Below, in pieces: positions 51,627-52,040 of a stretch of DNA of 52,040 bases. The stretch spans positions 126,740 through 178,779 of the forward strand of contig JAKLKF010000001.1 of the NCBI GenBank assembly GCA_023150805.1. The letters run 5' to 3'. The DNA is from Myxococcota bacterium (GTDB lineage Bacteria; Myxococcota_A; UBA796; UBA2385). The notes beneath the pieces are model-generated. The model had not been told where the DNA came from, did no database searches, and was given only the letters and a program-made list of their open reading frames with translations. Made by a program: the position numbers and the translations under genes. How positions within the stretch are numbered: position 1 is the first letter of the stretch; each line of letters opens with the position of its first letter.

Positions 51627-52040
51627 GGGCGCCTCCGGCACTGCTGAAAGGCCTCGTCACAGGCGATCACCGACTCCTCGCCGGCGCGGATCGAGACGGT
51701 GCCGGCGTCGATCTCCGGCTTGTCACCGAAGCGGGCGCGCACCAGGAACCGCCCGGGGGGCACCGGGCCCGGACCGAACTCCCCCGCGTCCCCGACCAGG
51801 CGCACCGACACGCCCCGCCCCTCCACCCGCCAGCGCGTGCCGCTGTCCCCGGCGGCGGCGTCCGCGGCGCGGGCGTCCTCCCTCGGCGCCGCTGGCTCCT
51901 CGACCGGGTACGCGGCCCGCGGCACCGGCGCCCGGTCCACCGCCGCGCCCACCTCCGCGCGCGCCGTGGTCCCGGCGGCCGGCGGGTCCTCCTCGGCGAC
52001 GGTGGCCACGACCGGGGCGGCGGGGTCCGGCCCGGCGGGC
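51623..52040 (-). CDS. C-terminal part of a PEGA-like/extracytoplasmic protein (5' end outside window)
   Basis: The frame is open to the window edge; 138 residues are visible. The upstream half is Ala/Pro/Glu-rich linker. The last 75 residues (WRVEGRGVSVRLVGDAGEFG, then VPPGRFLVRARFGDKPEIDA) have the PPGxYxVxxxF turn of PEGA domains that follow many Myxococcota Ser/Thr kinases, so this could be the end of a second kinase. The end ACDEAFQQCRRRP holds two Cys. Its stop overlaps the start of the lipoprotein gene by 4 bases, implying an operon. The full product cannot be judged from here. Confidence 0.6.
   Translation of the reverse strand, partial: PAGPDPAAPVVATVAEEDPPAAGTTARAEVGAAVDRAPVPRAAYPVEEPAAPREDARAADAAAGDSGTRWRVEGRGVSVRLVGDAGEFGPGPVPPGRFLVRARFGDKPEIDAGTVSIRAGEESVIACDEAFQQCRRRP

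Overview
The window is very GC-rich DNA with strong G/C at third codon positions. It has the flavour of a Myxococcota (former Deltaproteobacteria) genome. The evidence is an abundance of secreted lipoproteins, MopE-type metal-binding repeats, integrin-like FG-GAP repeats, thrombospondin type-3 acidic repeats, Gly/Asp/Thr-rich spacers behind lipoboxes, a Hanks-type Ser/Thr kinase and a class III nucleotide cyclase. This placement is an inference from gene content; there is no rRNA or other phylogenetic marker beyond trpS, proC and ettA. I saw no rRNA, tRNA, CRISPR array, insertion sequence, integrase or phage gene.

Layout. 1-4.8 kb: a truncated TSP3-type secreted protein and an OmpA-family outer-membrane protein (minus), divergent from a large MopE/FG-GAP lipoprotein that ends at a clear hairpin. 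4.8-8.6 kb: a bfd-bfr iron-storage pair behind an AT-rich pocket, convergent with a three-gene operon (PLP enzyme, unknown, DUF309). 8.6-12.5 kb: ettA, a MATE exporter and a lipoprotein-type methyltransferase. 12.5-18.8 kb: mostly envelope proteins of unknown role, a TSP3 repeat protein and a transglutaminase-like lipoprotein with a translationally coupled partner. 18.8-20.1 kb: slyX and trpS.

20.1-25.0 kb is an atypical island with lower third-position GC. It holds a large subtilisin-like secreted peptidase whose start codon and reading frame are separated by a run of ten G/C. It also holds a membrane protein whose 3' end lies in a 57-bp duplicated piece of the peptidase gene, a long hairpin, and degraded-looking coding fragments.

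25.0-34.2 kb: DUF3817, a vWA lipoprotein, YdcF and OmpA-type lipoproteins, then a tight operon of RtcB RNA ligase, an Ig-repeat lipoprotein and a ferritin-like (DUF455) protein fused to an ATP-grasp domain. 34.3-39.6 kb is the most interesting block: four tightly packed genes for two small exported beta-rich proteins, a PapD/DUF916-like periplasmic chaperone candidate, and a 1167-residue outer-membrane protein with NEW3-like, beta-barrel and Cna-B-like parts. It looks like a self-contained surface-fibre or secretion system. 39.6-52 kb: an RlmN/Cfr-family enzyme, a TerB-like protein, a desaturase-GMC oxidoreductase-YceI operon, a cyclase, proC, a CobW-family GTPase, several lipoproteins, a Ser/Thr kinase and the end of a PEGA-like protein.

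Genes that probably work together: bfd/bfr in iron release and storage; desaturase/GMC/YceI in lipid oxidation or transport; the 34-39.6 kb cluster in assembly of a surface structure; and the transglutaminase-like pair in envelope modification.
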